From assembly GCF_904849725.1 (NCBI RefSeq), contig NC_058524.1, positions 511,484,263 through 511,548,262 on the forward strand: a stretch of 64,000 nt of DNA, given 5' to 3'. This document shows positions 37,201 through 46,553 of this stretch, piece after piece. A model generated the notes under the pieces. That model was not told the DNA's origin, searched no databases, and saw only the letters and a program-made list of their open reading frames with translations. Source of the stretch: Hordeum vulgare subsp. vulgare. Taxonomy: Eukaryota; Streptophyta; Magnoliopsida; Poales; Poaceae. Position 1 is the stretch's first letter; each line of letters starts with the position of its first letter. A program made the position numbers and the translations under genes.

Positions 37201-38189
37201 AGCATCCCCAAGCTTAACTCCTGCTCGTCCTCGAGTAGGGAAGTGATAAAGAATGATTTTTTTATGCTTTCATGCTACCTAGCATAGATGTCCTTTGTAA
37301 CTCCTCTTATGTGACGTGAATGTTCAGATCCATTAGATTCAAAACAATAGTTTGCTATTGACGTGGAAACAATAATAATTCAAGCAAACTAGCAAGGTAA
37401 TCATGAACTTTGAAAATAACAAGGCCAAAAGAAAGCTATCCCTACAAAAGCATGTAGTCTGGCTATGCTCTATCATCATTGTAGAACGAATTTAAATCAT
37501 GCACAACCCCGGTATTGGCCAAGTAATTGTTTCACGCCTTTACTTTCTCAAACCTTTTCAACTCTCACGCAATACATGAGCGTGAGCCATGGTTTTAGCA
37601 CTATAAGTGGTGTGGAGTGTGGTGGAGGTTTCAAGACAAAATAAGGAGAAGATGATCACATTAACTAGGCATATCAATGAGCTGTGGAGATGCTCATCAA
37701 TAGATATCAATGTGAATGAGTAGGGATTGCCATACAAATGATGCACTAGAGCTAAGAGTATGTGAAAGCTCTTAAAGAAAACTAGTGGGTGTGCATCCAA
37801 CTTGCTTGCTCACGAAGACCTAAGGCAATTTTGAGGAAGCCTATCATTGGAATATACTCCCTCCGTTCCTAAATATAAGTCTTTTTAGAGGTTCAACTAA
37901 TGAACTACATACGGATGTATATAGACATACTTTGAAGTATAGATTCATTTATTTTGCTCTGTATGTATACACCTAGTGAAATGTCTTAAAAGACTTATAT
38001 TTAGGTACGGAGGGAGTACAAGCCAAGTTATATATTGAAAATTTCCCACTAGCTATATGGTGGTGACAAAACGAGAGACTCTCAATCATGAAGATCATGG
38101 TGCTTAATATGCACAAGTGTGGAAAGGTGGTAGCATTGTCCCTTCTCTCTTTTTCTCTCATCATTTTTTTGGTGGGCTCTTTGGCCTCT
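37201..38189 (-). mobile_element. Partial second B unit (3' internal region only)
   Basis: It repeats 30574-31395 nearly base for base: PPT at 37201-37217, the same spacer and the 'ggtgggctc.ttggcctctt' word, where it stops. It differs mainly by the MITE at 37857-38016. It joins RT of A at about 38190 through a short shared word (ctcttt / ctctg), as in end joining. Confidence 0.85.
37857..38016. mobile_element. Stowaway MITE (Tc1/mariner), 160 bp
   Basis: Terminal inverted repeats CTCCCTCCGTTCCTAAATAT and, reversed, ATATTTAGGTACGGAGGGAG, extending to about 30 bp; target TA duplicated (37855-37856 and 38017-38018). The paralogous stretch at 31221-31240 (tggaatatacaagccaag) shows the site without insertion. 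A non-coding hairpin element that would need a mariner transposase in trans. It resembles the Hades/Thalos group, subfamily not certain. Confidence 0.95.
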
Positions 38190-39345
38190 TTGACTTTTGT
38201 GAAAAGATTGTTGAGGTTTTCATGGATAACTTCTCCGTTTACGGGGTATTCCTTTGATTATTGCCTCAGCAACCTTGATCGAGTCTTGCAGAGATGTAAA
38301 GACTCCAATCTTGTCTTGAATTGGGAGAAGTGCCACTTTATGGTTAATGAAGGCATCGTCTTAGGACATAAAATTTCTGAAAGAGGTATTGAAGTCGATA
38401 AGGCTAAGGTTGATGCGATTGAGAAAATGCCATACCCCACAGATATCAAAGGTATAAGAAGTTTCCTTGGTCATGTTGGTTTCTATAGAAGGTTCATTAA
38501 AGACTTCTCTAAGATTTCTAGGCATCTTACCAATCTCTTGCAAAAGGATATTCCTTTTGTTTTTGACGATGATTGTGAGGAAGCCTTCGAAATACTTAAG
38601 AGGGCTTTGATAACTGCACCTATTGTTCAACCACCTGATTGGAACTTACCTTTTGAAATCATGTGTGATGCTAGCGATTATGCTGTTGGTGTTGTCCTAG
38701 GGCAAAGAGTTGATAAGAAGTTGAATGCTATTCACTATGCTAGTAAAACTCTAGAAAGTGCCCAAAGAAACTATGCCACTATGGAAAAGGAGTTTTTAGC
38801 AGTCGTGTTTGCCTGTGAAAAGTTCAGGTCTTACATAGTTGATTCCAAAGTCACTATTCACACTAATCACGCTGCTATTAAGTACCTCATGGAGAAGAAG
38901 GACGCTAAACCTAGACTTATCAGATGGGTTCTCTTGCTACAAGAATTTTATTTGCACGTTGTCGACAGAAAGGGTGCTGATAACCCCGTAGGAGATAACT
39001 TGTCTAGGTTGGAGAACGTTCTTGATGACCCACAACCTATTGATGATAGCTTTCCCGATGAGCAATCGAATGTCATCAATGCTTCATGTAGTGCACCGGG
39101 GTATGCTGATTATGCAAACTATATCATTGCCAAATATATACCACCTAGTTTCACATACCAGCAAAAGAAGAAATTCTTCTTTGACTTGAGACATTACTTT
39201 TGGGATGATCCTCACCTTTATAAGGAAGGAGTAGATTGTGTTATTAGACGTTGTGTACCTGAACATGAACAGGGACAAATCCTACAGAAGTGTCACTCCG
39301 AGGCCTACGGAGGACACCATGCGGGAGATAGAACTGCACAAAGGT
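38190..39345 (+). pseudogene. pol: A reverse transcriptase C-terminal part and RNase H (broken)
   Basis: Resumes inside RT after B. The catalytic box reads VFMDNFSVY (about 38212-38240) where P has VFMDDFSVY, so the second catalytic Asp is lost. One extra base near 38250 shifts the frame; it is then open through NLDRVLQRC, the thumb region ([17 protein letters not shown]) and RNase [15 protein letters not shown] (about 38660-38705), [18 protein letters not shown] (about 38790-38840) and [11 protein letters not shown] (about 38857-38888), where P has TDH. About 295 bp of RT fingers/palm are missing at the left. Confidence 0.9.
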
Positions 39346-40450
39346 ATTGCAATCAGGTTTCTATTGGCCCACTCTCTTCAAGGATGCCCGTAAGTTTGTC
39401 TTGTCTTGTGATGAATGTCAAAGAGTAGGTAATATCGGTAAATGTCAGGAAATGCCTATGAACTATTCACTTGTCATTGAACCATTTGTTGTATGGGGCT
39501 TTGATTATATGGGACCTTTTCCAAAATCCAATGGGTATACTCATATCCTAGTTGTTGTTGATTACGTCACTAAGTGGGTAGAAGCTATCCCCACTAGTAG
39601 TGCTGATCACAACACTTCTATCAGGATGCTTAAAGAAGTTAACTTCCCTAGATTTGGAGTCCCTAGATATCTAATGACCGACGGTGGTTCACATTTCATT
39701 CATGGTGCTTTCCGTAAAACGCTTGCTAAGTACGATGTTAACCATAGAATTGCGTCTCCCTATCACCCCTAGTCTAGTGGTCAAGTAGAGCTAAGCAATA
39801 GAAAGATTAAACTGATTCTGCAAAAGACTGTCAACAGGTCTAGAAAGAATTGGTCTAAGAAGCTCGATGATGCACTGTGGGCTTATAGAACTGCCTATAA
39901 GAATCCCATGGGCATGTCTCCGTACAAAATGGTGTACAGTAAAGCATGTCATTTACCTCTTGAGCTAGAGCATAAAGCTTATTGGGCAATCAAAGACCTC
40001 AACTTTGATTTCAAGCTTGCCGGTGAGAAGAGGTTATTTGACATTAGCTCGCTTGATGAATGGAGAACTCAGGCATATGAGAATGCCAAGTTGTTCAAAG
40101 AGAAGGTTAAGAGGTGGCATGATAAGAGGATACAAAAGCGTGAGTTCAATGTAGGTGATTATGTCTTGCTATATAACTCTCGTTTAAGATTCTTTGCAGG
40201 CAAGCTTCTCTCTAAATGGGAAGGTCCCTATGTTGTTGAGGAAGTATATCGTTCCGGTGCTATCAAGACCAACAACACGGAAGGTAATTGTCCGAGAGTT
40301 GTAAATGGGCAGAGAATCAAGCATTATATCTCAGGTACTCCCATAAATGTTGAAATCAATATCATCAATACCATAACTCTAGAAGAATACCTAAGGGACA
40401 TTTATCAGCCTGTTTCAGACTCCGAAAACGAAGAGTATGTGATTCGGTAA
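39150..40450 (+). pseudogene. pol: A integrase and C-terminal tail (broken)
   Basis: The zinc-binding part has [12 protein letters not shown] (about 39294-39325), then a 1-base loss near 39340 and CDECQRVG (about 39410). The catalytic core shows GFDYMGPF (about 39500), LMTDGGSHF (about 39670) and, past a TAG at 39770-39772, [10 protein letters not shown], giving the D, D, E triad. The tail contains YVLLYNSRLRFF and GQRIKHYISG, typical of Athila, without a chromodomain, and ends at TAA 40448-40450. Integrase would insert the cDNA; this copy is inactive. Confidence 0.9.
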
Positions 40451-40548
40451 GAAAACAGAGTCCAAAACTTTTCGAGTAGAATTTTTTCTCCGTTTTGGAA
40501 TATTTGAAAAAAAAATTGGAAGTAGTCCGGAAAGTGCGCGAGGAGGCG

Positions 40549-40599
40549 ACAAGCCTTCCCGGCGCGGGCCCACCCCCTGACCGCGCCGGGAGGGCTTGT
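40549..40599. repeat. GC-rich inverted repeat upstream of A accessory ORF
   Basis: Arms ACAAGCCTTCCCGGCGCGG (40549-40567) and CCGCGCCGGGAGGGCTTGT (40581-40599), one mismatch in 19, loop of 13. The same structure stands before the accessory ORF of P (58990-59008 and 59022-59040) and, weaker, upstream of the TATA in the LTRs. Confidence 0.8.
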
Positions 40600-40667
40600 G
40601 GCCACCTCGTGCACCTCCCGGACTCCGTTTTCGTGCGGAGTACTCCTTCTGGTCTGGAAAAAATCAA

Positions 40668-40675
40668 TATATACT
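40668..40675 (+). promoter_or_regulatory. Internal TATA box before A accessory ORF
   Basis: TATATACT, 85 bp before the ORF start and 70 bp after the inverted repeat. Conserved in P (58913-58920, minus). The order inverted repeat, then TATA, mirrors the LTR promoters. A role as internal promoter is an inference. Confidence 0.45.
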
Positions 40676-40759
40676 CTCCCGTTTGGTCTGACCCCTACAT
40701 CACGCAGATTTCCTCTGTTTTTTGTTTCGAGCCTGTTTCTGTTGTAGATCTAGATCGCT

Positions 40760-41281
40760 ATGACTTCCCCAAAAGCTCCGAAGGACAAGATCTTCGAGAA
40801 GGTCATCAATACCTACCTCACGGGAGTGTTGCAACACCCTCAATCTATCGAGATGCGTGAGGGGATGTTGCACATCCGTGATGTTGAGGGGCCCAAGAAG
40901 ACCGGAAGCGTGGAGATGAGGCTCGAAGCAATGGAGCAACAAGTCTTCAAGTGCCAAGGGATGGTGGAGCATGGACTCAATGCCAACCACATGATGATCA
41001 TGGAGTTCACCAACAAGCACATGATTGATGCCAATGACATTGGGAAGCACCTCTCCAGGCTCTATGACAGGATTGATCAACTCCATGCCCAGATCTATGA
41101 CCTGCAGAACCAAAACTGTGAGTATGAGTATAGATTTAAATCAATACAGTTGGCTGCAGATTTGAGGATTCCAGAGACTCGTTCATCTTTCCATGATGGA
41201 GCACCTATGCCTTGGAAGACGTAGGATCAAGCCCATGTTGCAACAACTCCACCACCATCACCTCCAAAGGAAGACAGCTAA
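40760..41281 (+). CDS. A accessory ORF in env position (155 codons, or 173 with stop skipped)
   Basis: ATG at 40760, 12 bases after a splice-acceptor-like TTTCTGTTGTAG (ends 40747). Open to TAG at 41222, giving 154 residues; in frame after the stop comes VATTPPPSPPKEDS and TAA at 41279-41281. This tail matches VATTPPPSSPKEYN, the end of the ORF at the same place in P, so the original protein probably ended at 41281. Helix-rich and charged, with a probable coiled coil near residues 100-130 (LSRLYDRIDQLHAQIYDLQN). No signal peptide or membrane segment, hence not an obvious envelope protein. Function unknown. Confidence 0.6.
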
Positions 41282-42297
41282 GCATGGGTATGGGCAATCC
41301 CCTTGGCTGGTGCCAAGCTTGGGGGAGTTGCCCCGGTATCGTATCACCATCACATATTTTCCCTTTACCTTTGTTTTAAGTTTTCCTTTTCAGTTTTCTC
41401 TTTCTCTAGTAGATTAAAAGTCTTAGTGTTTTAGTCTTGAGTTTTGCTTTGTGTCACCCCCGATGTATTCGAGCTCGTGATGTATGTGCAAGCAATAAAA
41501 ATTGCTCTCTAGTTTGTATGATCTATTAGTGTGTGGAAAATAAGCTTTGTACGAACCTGTGATGAGGAAGACATAAAAGCGACAGACTGCATAATAAAGC
41601 TCTTTATCATAGGAGGCAATATAAAGTGACGTTCCTCCACACTAAGAGGACACACATCCAAACCTCAAAAGCGCATGACAACCTCTGCTTCCCTCTGCGA
41701 AGGGCCTATCTTGTACCTTTACTTTTTGCCCTTGAAAGAGTCATGGTGATCTTCACCAATTCCTTATTTCGCCTTTATCTTGGCTAACGTCATATGCTTG
41801 GGAAAGATCTATATTCATATGTCAACTTGGAAGTAAGTATTCATGATTTATTATTGTTGACATTACCCTTGAGGTAAGCAGTTGGGAGCCAAAACTGTAA
41901 GCCCCTATTTTTCTCTATATTCAGCTGAAACTTTGATCTCATGAGTACCGCGTGAGTTGCAGCAATTGTAGAGAACGAAAGAATGATTGAGTATGTGGAT
42001 TTGCTTTACAAGCTCTTATTTGACTATTTCTAATGTTGTGATAAATTGCAATTGCTTCAATGACTAAAGGCTATCGGTTGTTACTTCTCGGTAAGGTTCT
42101 TGATCCATGCTTTACTTTGTGAAGGAATTATCACTTTAGCATGAGAGATTATATGTTGGTATGGCTGTTCTGGTCATGATCATGATGCATGCATGTTCGT
42201 ATCTTGTTTTGTCGACACCTCTCTCCCTAAACATGTGGACATATTTATTGAGCTAGGCTTTCGCTTTAGGACAAGCGAGGTCTAAGCTTGGGGGAGT
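41282..42297 (+). other. A 3' non-coding region and PPT
   Basis: A PPT-like copy ccaagcttgggggagttg at 41313-41330; the true PPT taagcttgggggagt at 42283-42297 touches the LTR. Between gctcgtga (about 41480) and gtgcaagcaataaaaattgc about 540 bp present in P (57680-58200) are missing. The conserved word cttccctctgcgaagggcctatctt splits across 41689-41712. No gene. Confidence 0.7.
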
Positions 42298-43822
42298 TGA
42301 TACGTCCATTTTGCATCATGTTTTCATGTTGATATTTATCGCTTCTTGGGCTGTTATTTCACTTCACGGTACAATACTTATGCCTTTTCTCTCTTATTTT
42401 GCAAGGTTTACATGAAGAGGGAGAATGCCGGCAGCTGGAATTCTGGCGTGAAAGAGGAGCAAAGTTGAGATACCTATTCTGCGCAACTCCAAACGTTGTA
42501 AAAATCAACGAGGATTTTTTTTCTGGATTTATAAAAATACTGGGCCAAAGAAGCGCCAGAATGGGCGCCAGCAAGTGGCCACAAGCCTGCACGGTGCGGC
42601 CACCCCCAGGCCGCGCCAAGGGGGCTTGTGGGCAGCCTGCTGGCCCATTGGCCCCCCTCTTCTGCTATATGAAGGGTTTCGTCCAGAAAAAAAAATCAAG
42701 GAGGAGCTTTTTCGTGGATTCGCCGCCGCCACGAGGCGGAACTTGAGCAGAACCAATCTAGAGCTCCGGCAGGACGATCCTGCCGGGGAAACTTCCCTCC
42801 CGGAGGGGGAAATCATCGCCATCGTCATCACCAACACTCCTCTCATCGAAGGGGACTCGTCACCATCAACATATTCATCAACACCATCTCATCTCCAAAC
42901 CCTAGTTCATCTCTTGTAACCAATCTCCCTCTCGCGACTCCGATTGGTACTTGTAAGGTTGCTAGTACTGTTGATTACTCTTTGTAGTTGATGCTAGTTG
43001 GATTACTTGGTGGAAGAGTTTATGTTCACATCCTTGATGCTACTCATTACCTCTCTGGTCATGAATATTATTATGCTTTGTGAGTAGTTACTTTTGTTCC
43101 TGAGGACATGGGATAAGTCATGCTAATACTAGTCATGTGAATTTGGTATTCGTTCGGTAATTTGATGTGTTGTATGTTGTTTTTCCTCTAGTGGTGTTCT
43201 ATGTACGTCGACTACATAACACTTCACCATTATTTGGGCCTAGAGGAAGGCATTGGGAAGTAGTAAGTAGATGATGGGTTGCTAGAGTGACAGAAGCTTA
43301 AACCCTAGTTTATGCGTTACTTCGTAAGGGGCTCATTTGGATCCACTAGTTTAATGTTATGGTTAGACTTTGTATTGATTCTTATTTCGTAGTTGCGGAT
43401 GCTTGCGAGAGGGGTTAATAATAAGTGGGATGCTTGTCCAAGTAAGGGCAGTACCCAAGCGCCGGTCCACCGACATATCAAACTATCAAAGTAACGAACG
43501 TGAATCATATGAACATGATGAAACTAGCATGACAGAAATTCATGTGTGTCCTCGGGAGCGCTTTTCCTCCTATAAGACTTTGTCCAGGCTTGTCCCTTGC
43601 TACAAAAGGGATTGGGCCACTTTGCTGCACCATTGCTACTTTTGTTACTTGTCGCTCTCTACGAATCATCTCACCACTCAATCACTTGTTACCGATAATT
43701 TCAGTGCTTGCAGATATTTCCTTGCTGAAAACCACTTGTCGGATCCTTCTGCTCCTCGTTGGGTTCGACACTCTTACTTATCTAAAGGACTACGATTGAT
43801 CCCCTATACTTGTGGGTCATCA
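42298..43822 (+). repeat. A 3' LTR
   Basis: TGATACGTCCATTTTGCATC to CTTGTGGGTCATCA, 1525 bp; TATA-like TATATGAA at 42666-42673. Followed at 43823 by GCAGG, the target duplication partner, and gag of C on the minus strand. Confidence 0.92.
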
Positions 43823-44511
43823 GCAGGCCGTCCCAGGTAGTGATGGACGCCTTCGGGAGGTTCAGGAGCCAGGAGAGTGCGCCGCCCTTGAGCGCCATGG
43901 GGAACCAACACGCCATGACCTTGTCGCCTCCGCCCGCCGCCTTGATGCTCAGCGTGTAAAGTTGCAGGAACTCAGCCGGGTCTTGGTTGCCATTGTAGCG
44001 CGGGGGCAGGCCGGGGCTTGAACTTGCAGGGCAACTTGGCGGGGTAGAGCTCGGGGGCGATGGCGGGGCACCCCACCGGTCCGACGGGTATTGTGTGCAC
44101 GGGAGCCATCGAGTCTTGTTGCTCCACGGGGTCTGCTTCGAGCGGGGTGCGCTCACGACGCGTAATTTGCAGTGCTGGGGGCGCGCACACATCGGCGCGG
44201 GGCCGTGGAACCACCTGGCAGCTTGCTTCGTCTCAAGGTCCCGCCCTCGGTTCGTGAGGCCGGTCGCGGGGTCGCGCTTCCTGTCTGGGCTCGGGGTCCG
44301 CGACGCGCCGTGGAGGTGGGGGTGGCGCGTCTTCCTCCTCATTGTTTGTCAGGGACGGTTGGGGTCGGAGTGAGAAGGAGAGTGCCGCGGAGTCACCGGC
44401 GGCGATGATGAGCTCCTCGATGCGCTGGAGCCAGTCGTCGTGGCAGTTAGGAGCAGGCCGGTAGCGGGGCAGCTCGGTGGCCATGGAAAGCGTGCGCCGG
44501 CCGTGGGGCAT
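43823..44511 (-). pseudogene. gag: C gag, N-terminal part
   Basis: On the minus strand: ATG at 44511 (MPHGRRTLSMATELPRY), an acidic/proline-rich part (EEEDAPPPPP), frame changes near 44240 and 44050, then PPRYNGNQDPAEFLQLYTLS (about 43950-44010) and SWLLNLPKASITTWDGL up to the A border. The latter are hallmark residues of the retrotransposon gag domain. It continues at 25107 as RERF. A decayed polyprotein. Confidence 0.8.
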
Positions 44512-44796
44512 CTCTGGCCGGTCGCGCGATACCTACCCTGAAGGTCGGGCGAGTGACGGAGTGGCGGTGCGGCCATCCGCCTGCTCGGTCGCCGGCTGGG
44601 AGGAACCTTGTTGCTCTTGAACCTCGGGGCCGGTGGCAGCATTCACCACGGGTGACGGCGACCGGCGCGCCGGCATCGATGGGCGCTTTCTGGGCGATGC
44701 GGGTGGCACGGTGCTCCACGCGAACCCGGCGAGCGTCAACCATCGGAGCGGCAGAGCTTGGTAAAGATGGATTTTGGACGGAACCTCGACATACAC

Positions 44797-44814
44797 CCTA
44801 CCTGGCGCGCCAAA
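44797..44814 (-). promoter_or_regulatory. C primer-binding site
   Basis: The reverse complement TTTGGCGCGCCAGGTAGG begins right at the LTR border (44815). It differs from the tRNA-Asp PBS of the Athila elements; I did not assign the tRNA with certainty. Confidence 0.7.
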
Positions 44815-45715
44815 TGTCAGATTTCGGGCTTCACAAAACCCTAAGGATTCGAACACAGGGGCGTGTACGAAGATCTCTCCCTGCTCGGCCTCACCTAGCT
44901 CACTACTCGATGGAAACGACGAAGGACTCGCTCGATGGTGAGGGGAACGCAAAACACGACAGTTTACCCAGGTTCGGGCCGCTGCGAAGCGTAAAACCCT
45001 ACTCCTCTTTTGGTGGATTGCCTCTCTCGGAGGTGGGTGGATGAACTAGTACAGTGCTCTCGAGCCTCCGGAGGCCAAGTGATTGAGTGTGTTGCTCTTG
45101 ATTGGGAATGAACTGCCCCCCCCCCCCCCCGTCTGAATGAACCGCTCTCTCAAGTATCCTACCCTCTCTCTTTATAGTGGAGGCCAGGGTCCTCTTCCCT
45201 CATAGCTTCGAGGGGAAGGGGTCCTAAAGCGGCCAATTTTGAAGGGGGGCAAGGGAACATGCTCCCCTGCCCAAAGGTGATCTTCGCCTGCAAAGTAACT
45301 GCTCGCGCTGTAGGGATGGGCCCGAAGGTGACGCTTGCCCTACTGGTGGGCGGTGGCGGCTTCGTTGCAGCAGAAAGGAAACCTTTGGAAGATGCCTTTG
45401 GAACCCCTGTACGCTTCCGCCCCCTTTGCACTAAAGGGGAAACTGTTCCATCCTGCCATTTGTTGCTCGCATGTCCTTCCCCAGCGTCACCCTTGACTCG
45501 TGAGGCCCGACCTTGCCTCGGAATATCCGCCACTCCGGAGGGGTCGTGAGGAGGCCCCGTGCAGGTCTTGACAATGCTTCCCATCGTGAGGCTTGGCCCC
45601 TCACAAGGGCCTTGCCTTGAACGGTGTCGGGCCCGTCGGTTTGTTTTTGTGAGGTGAGCCTGCCCTGGGCCACACGCAGGCAGGTCTGGGTACCCCCATT
45701 CCTAGAACGCCGACA
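44815..45715 (-). repeat. C 5' LTR
   Basis: 901 bp, on the minus strand TGTCGGCGTTCTAGG to AAATCTGACA. TATA-like CTATAAAG at 45170-45177 (minus). It has a run of fourteen or so C at about 45117-45130. Outside it lies TSD ACTAG (45716-45720). Confidence 0.9.
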
Positions 45716-45720
45716 ACTAG

Positions 45721-45989
45721 AAAAACCACAAAAATCTTACTATAGTATGTTCCTTGAGAGTCTTTGCGTAGGAGAGGATAGATATGTGACACAAGCTAGA
45801 ATAAAAAGTATTCATTTTCCCTGTATTCGCTGCTTTGCATTGTTTAATGAAACATGTGTAGTAGGTAAGCACGACTATAATGCACTTTGTGCTCCCGACT
45901 TGAGTCTCGTTCACACTACGGTTACTCGTGAGAGATGATACAACCTTCGTGCAAGTGTTGCTCGCAGCCTGCACCTTAATGCGGGTATT
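45721..45989 (+). pseudogene. E accessory ORF, second half, and end of E
   Basis: It continues the ORF interrupted at 12315: residues EKPQKSYYSMFLESLCVG, KSIHFPCIRCFALF and GKHDYNALCAPDLSL, ending TGA at about 45938. At the junction one base is out of phase. The last 50 bases are non-coding and stop at element H (45990). The protein is of unknown role, as described for the first half. Confidence 0.6.
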
Positions 45990-46537
45990 TGTCGGGGATA
46001 TAACCCCACGATATAATTCACCCTATTGGGTCGGGTCATCCTGATGGCGTCTCATAAGCAATACACAAGGTGGGCTGAAACTCGGAGGAACAAGACCGGC
46101 AAGGCAGCTTACCAAGTAAGTCGGTTTGCGGCCCAATGTGAGAAGACGGCGAATCAAGGCCCAAGAGGTGTAAAGTCACCTAGAGTTTCCTTGCTTAGGA
46201 GGCAAGGCGAGTTAGAGATATACTTGGTCACGAATCATAACACGACTCGGACCCTTGTAAGCCAAGGGCCTCGACCTATATATAAAGGCGAGGCCTTGAT
46301 ACAAATAGACTTAAGTTGCAATAGATCAATAGCTAGGTCAAGTGAATCCGCTCCCTTGTAATTAATATCCAAGCAATAAGCAGAAAGTAGGAGTAGGCTT
46401 TTACCTCGATCATGAGGGGCCAAACCAGGGTAAACTGTATGTCTCGATTCCGATCAACCCCAACAAGCTAACCATCCAGTTGCGATGGCCTCACGTCTAA
46501 GTCCTCACACAAGGACATGTGTGGTGACCAAACCACA
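45990..46537 (+). repeat. H 5' LTR
   Basis: TGTCGGGGATATAACC to about CAAACCACA (548 bp). TATA box TATATATAAA at 46277-46286 in ctcgacctatatataaaggc. It is followed by ttggcacccaccatgggg, a PBS-like word overlapping the gag start. The right limit is set by the PBS and is not confirmed by a second LTR. Confidence 0.55.
46277..46286 (+). promoter_or_regulatory. TATA box of H LTR
   Basis: TATATATAAA, a near-ideal plant TATA box, 268 bases before the presumed gag ATG at 46554. Confidence 0.6.
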
Positions 46538-46553
46538 ATAGTTGGCACCCACC

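Larger units (their letters stand above)
28927..38189 (-). mobile_element. B: non-autonomous gag-protease element plus partial second copy (composite)
   Basis: Order on the plus strand: LTR 28927-30573, internal region 30574-35558 (minus), LTR 35559-37200, then again the 3' internal region 37201-38189. Thus two units share the middle LTR and the outer one is truncated. TSD-like ATCCC at 28922-28926 has no partner at the right, where RT of A resumes at gacttttgtgaaaag (38190) after loss of about 295 bp. The coding part has gag and protease only. The family is that of D and F. Confidence 0.88.
25108..43822 (+). mobile_element. A: Athila-lineage Gypsy retrotransposon with gag-pol and accessory ORF, split by B
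   Basis: LTRs 25108-26630 and 42298-43822 (1523 and 1525 bp, TGATACGTCC to GGTCATCA). TSD GCACG at 25103-25107 against GCAGG at 43823-43827: one base differs. Internal order: PBS tRNA-Asp, gag, protease, RT, RNase H, integrase, accessory ORF, PPT. FMD(D/N)FSVY in RT, LLYNSRLRFF after integrase, the tRNA-Asp primer and an ORF in env position point to Athila. B is inserted in RT at 28926, and about 295 bp of RT are missing at its right border. A is inserted in gag of C. Confidence 0.92.
12316..45715 (-). mobile_element. C: Tat-like Gypsy retrotransposon, minus strand, split by D and A
   Basis: TSD ACTAG at 12311-12315 and 45716-45720 bounds it exactly. After removing D (15546-23684 plus one TSD) and A (25108-43822 plus one TSD), about 6.5 kb remains. 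From the right: 5' LTR (44815-45715), PBS, gag, CCHC-like knuckle, protease, a scrap of RT, a repeat-rich 3' region and a truncated 3' LTR. Most of pol is missing. The gag style (SWLLNLPKASI), the DSGAG protease and the PBS TGGCGCGCCAGGTAGG suggest the Tat/Retand lineage. Confidence 0.85.

Noticed and set aside
40760..41281. Envelope protein
   Set aside because: Position fits env, but no signal peptide, transmembrane segment or cysteine pattern is visible in A or P.
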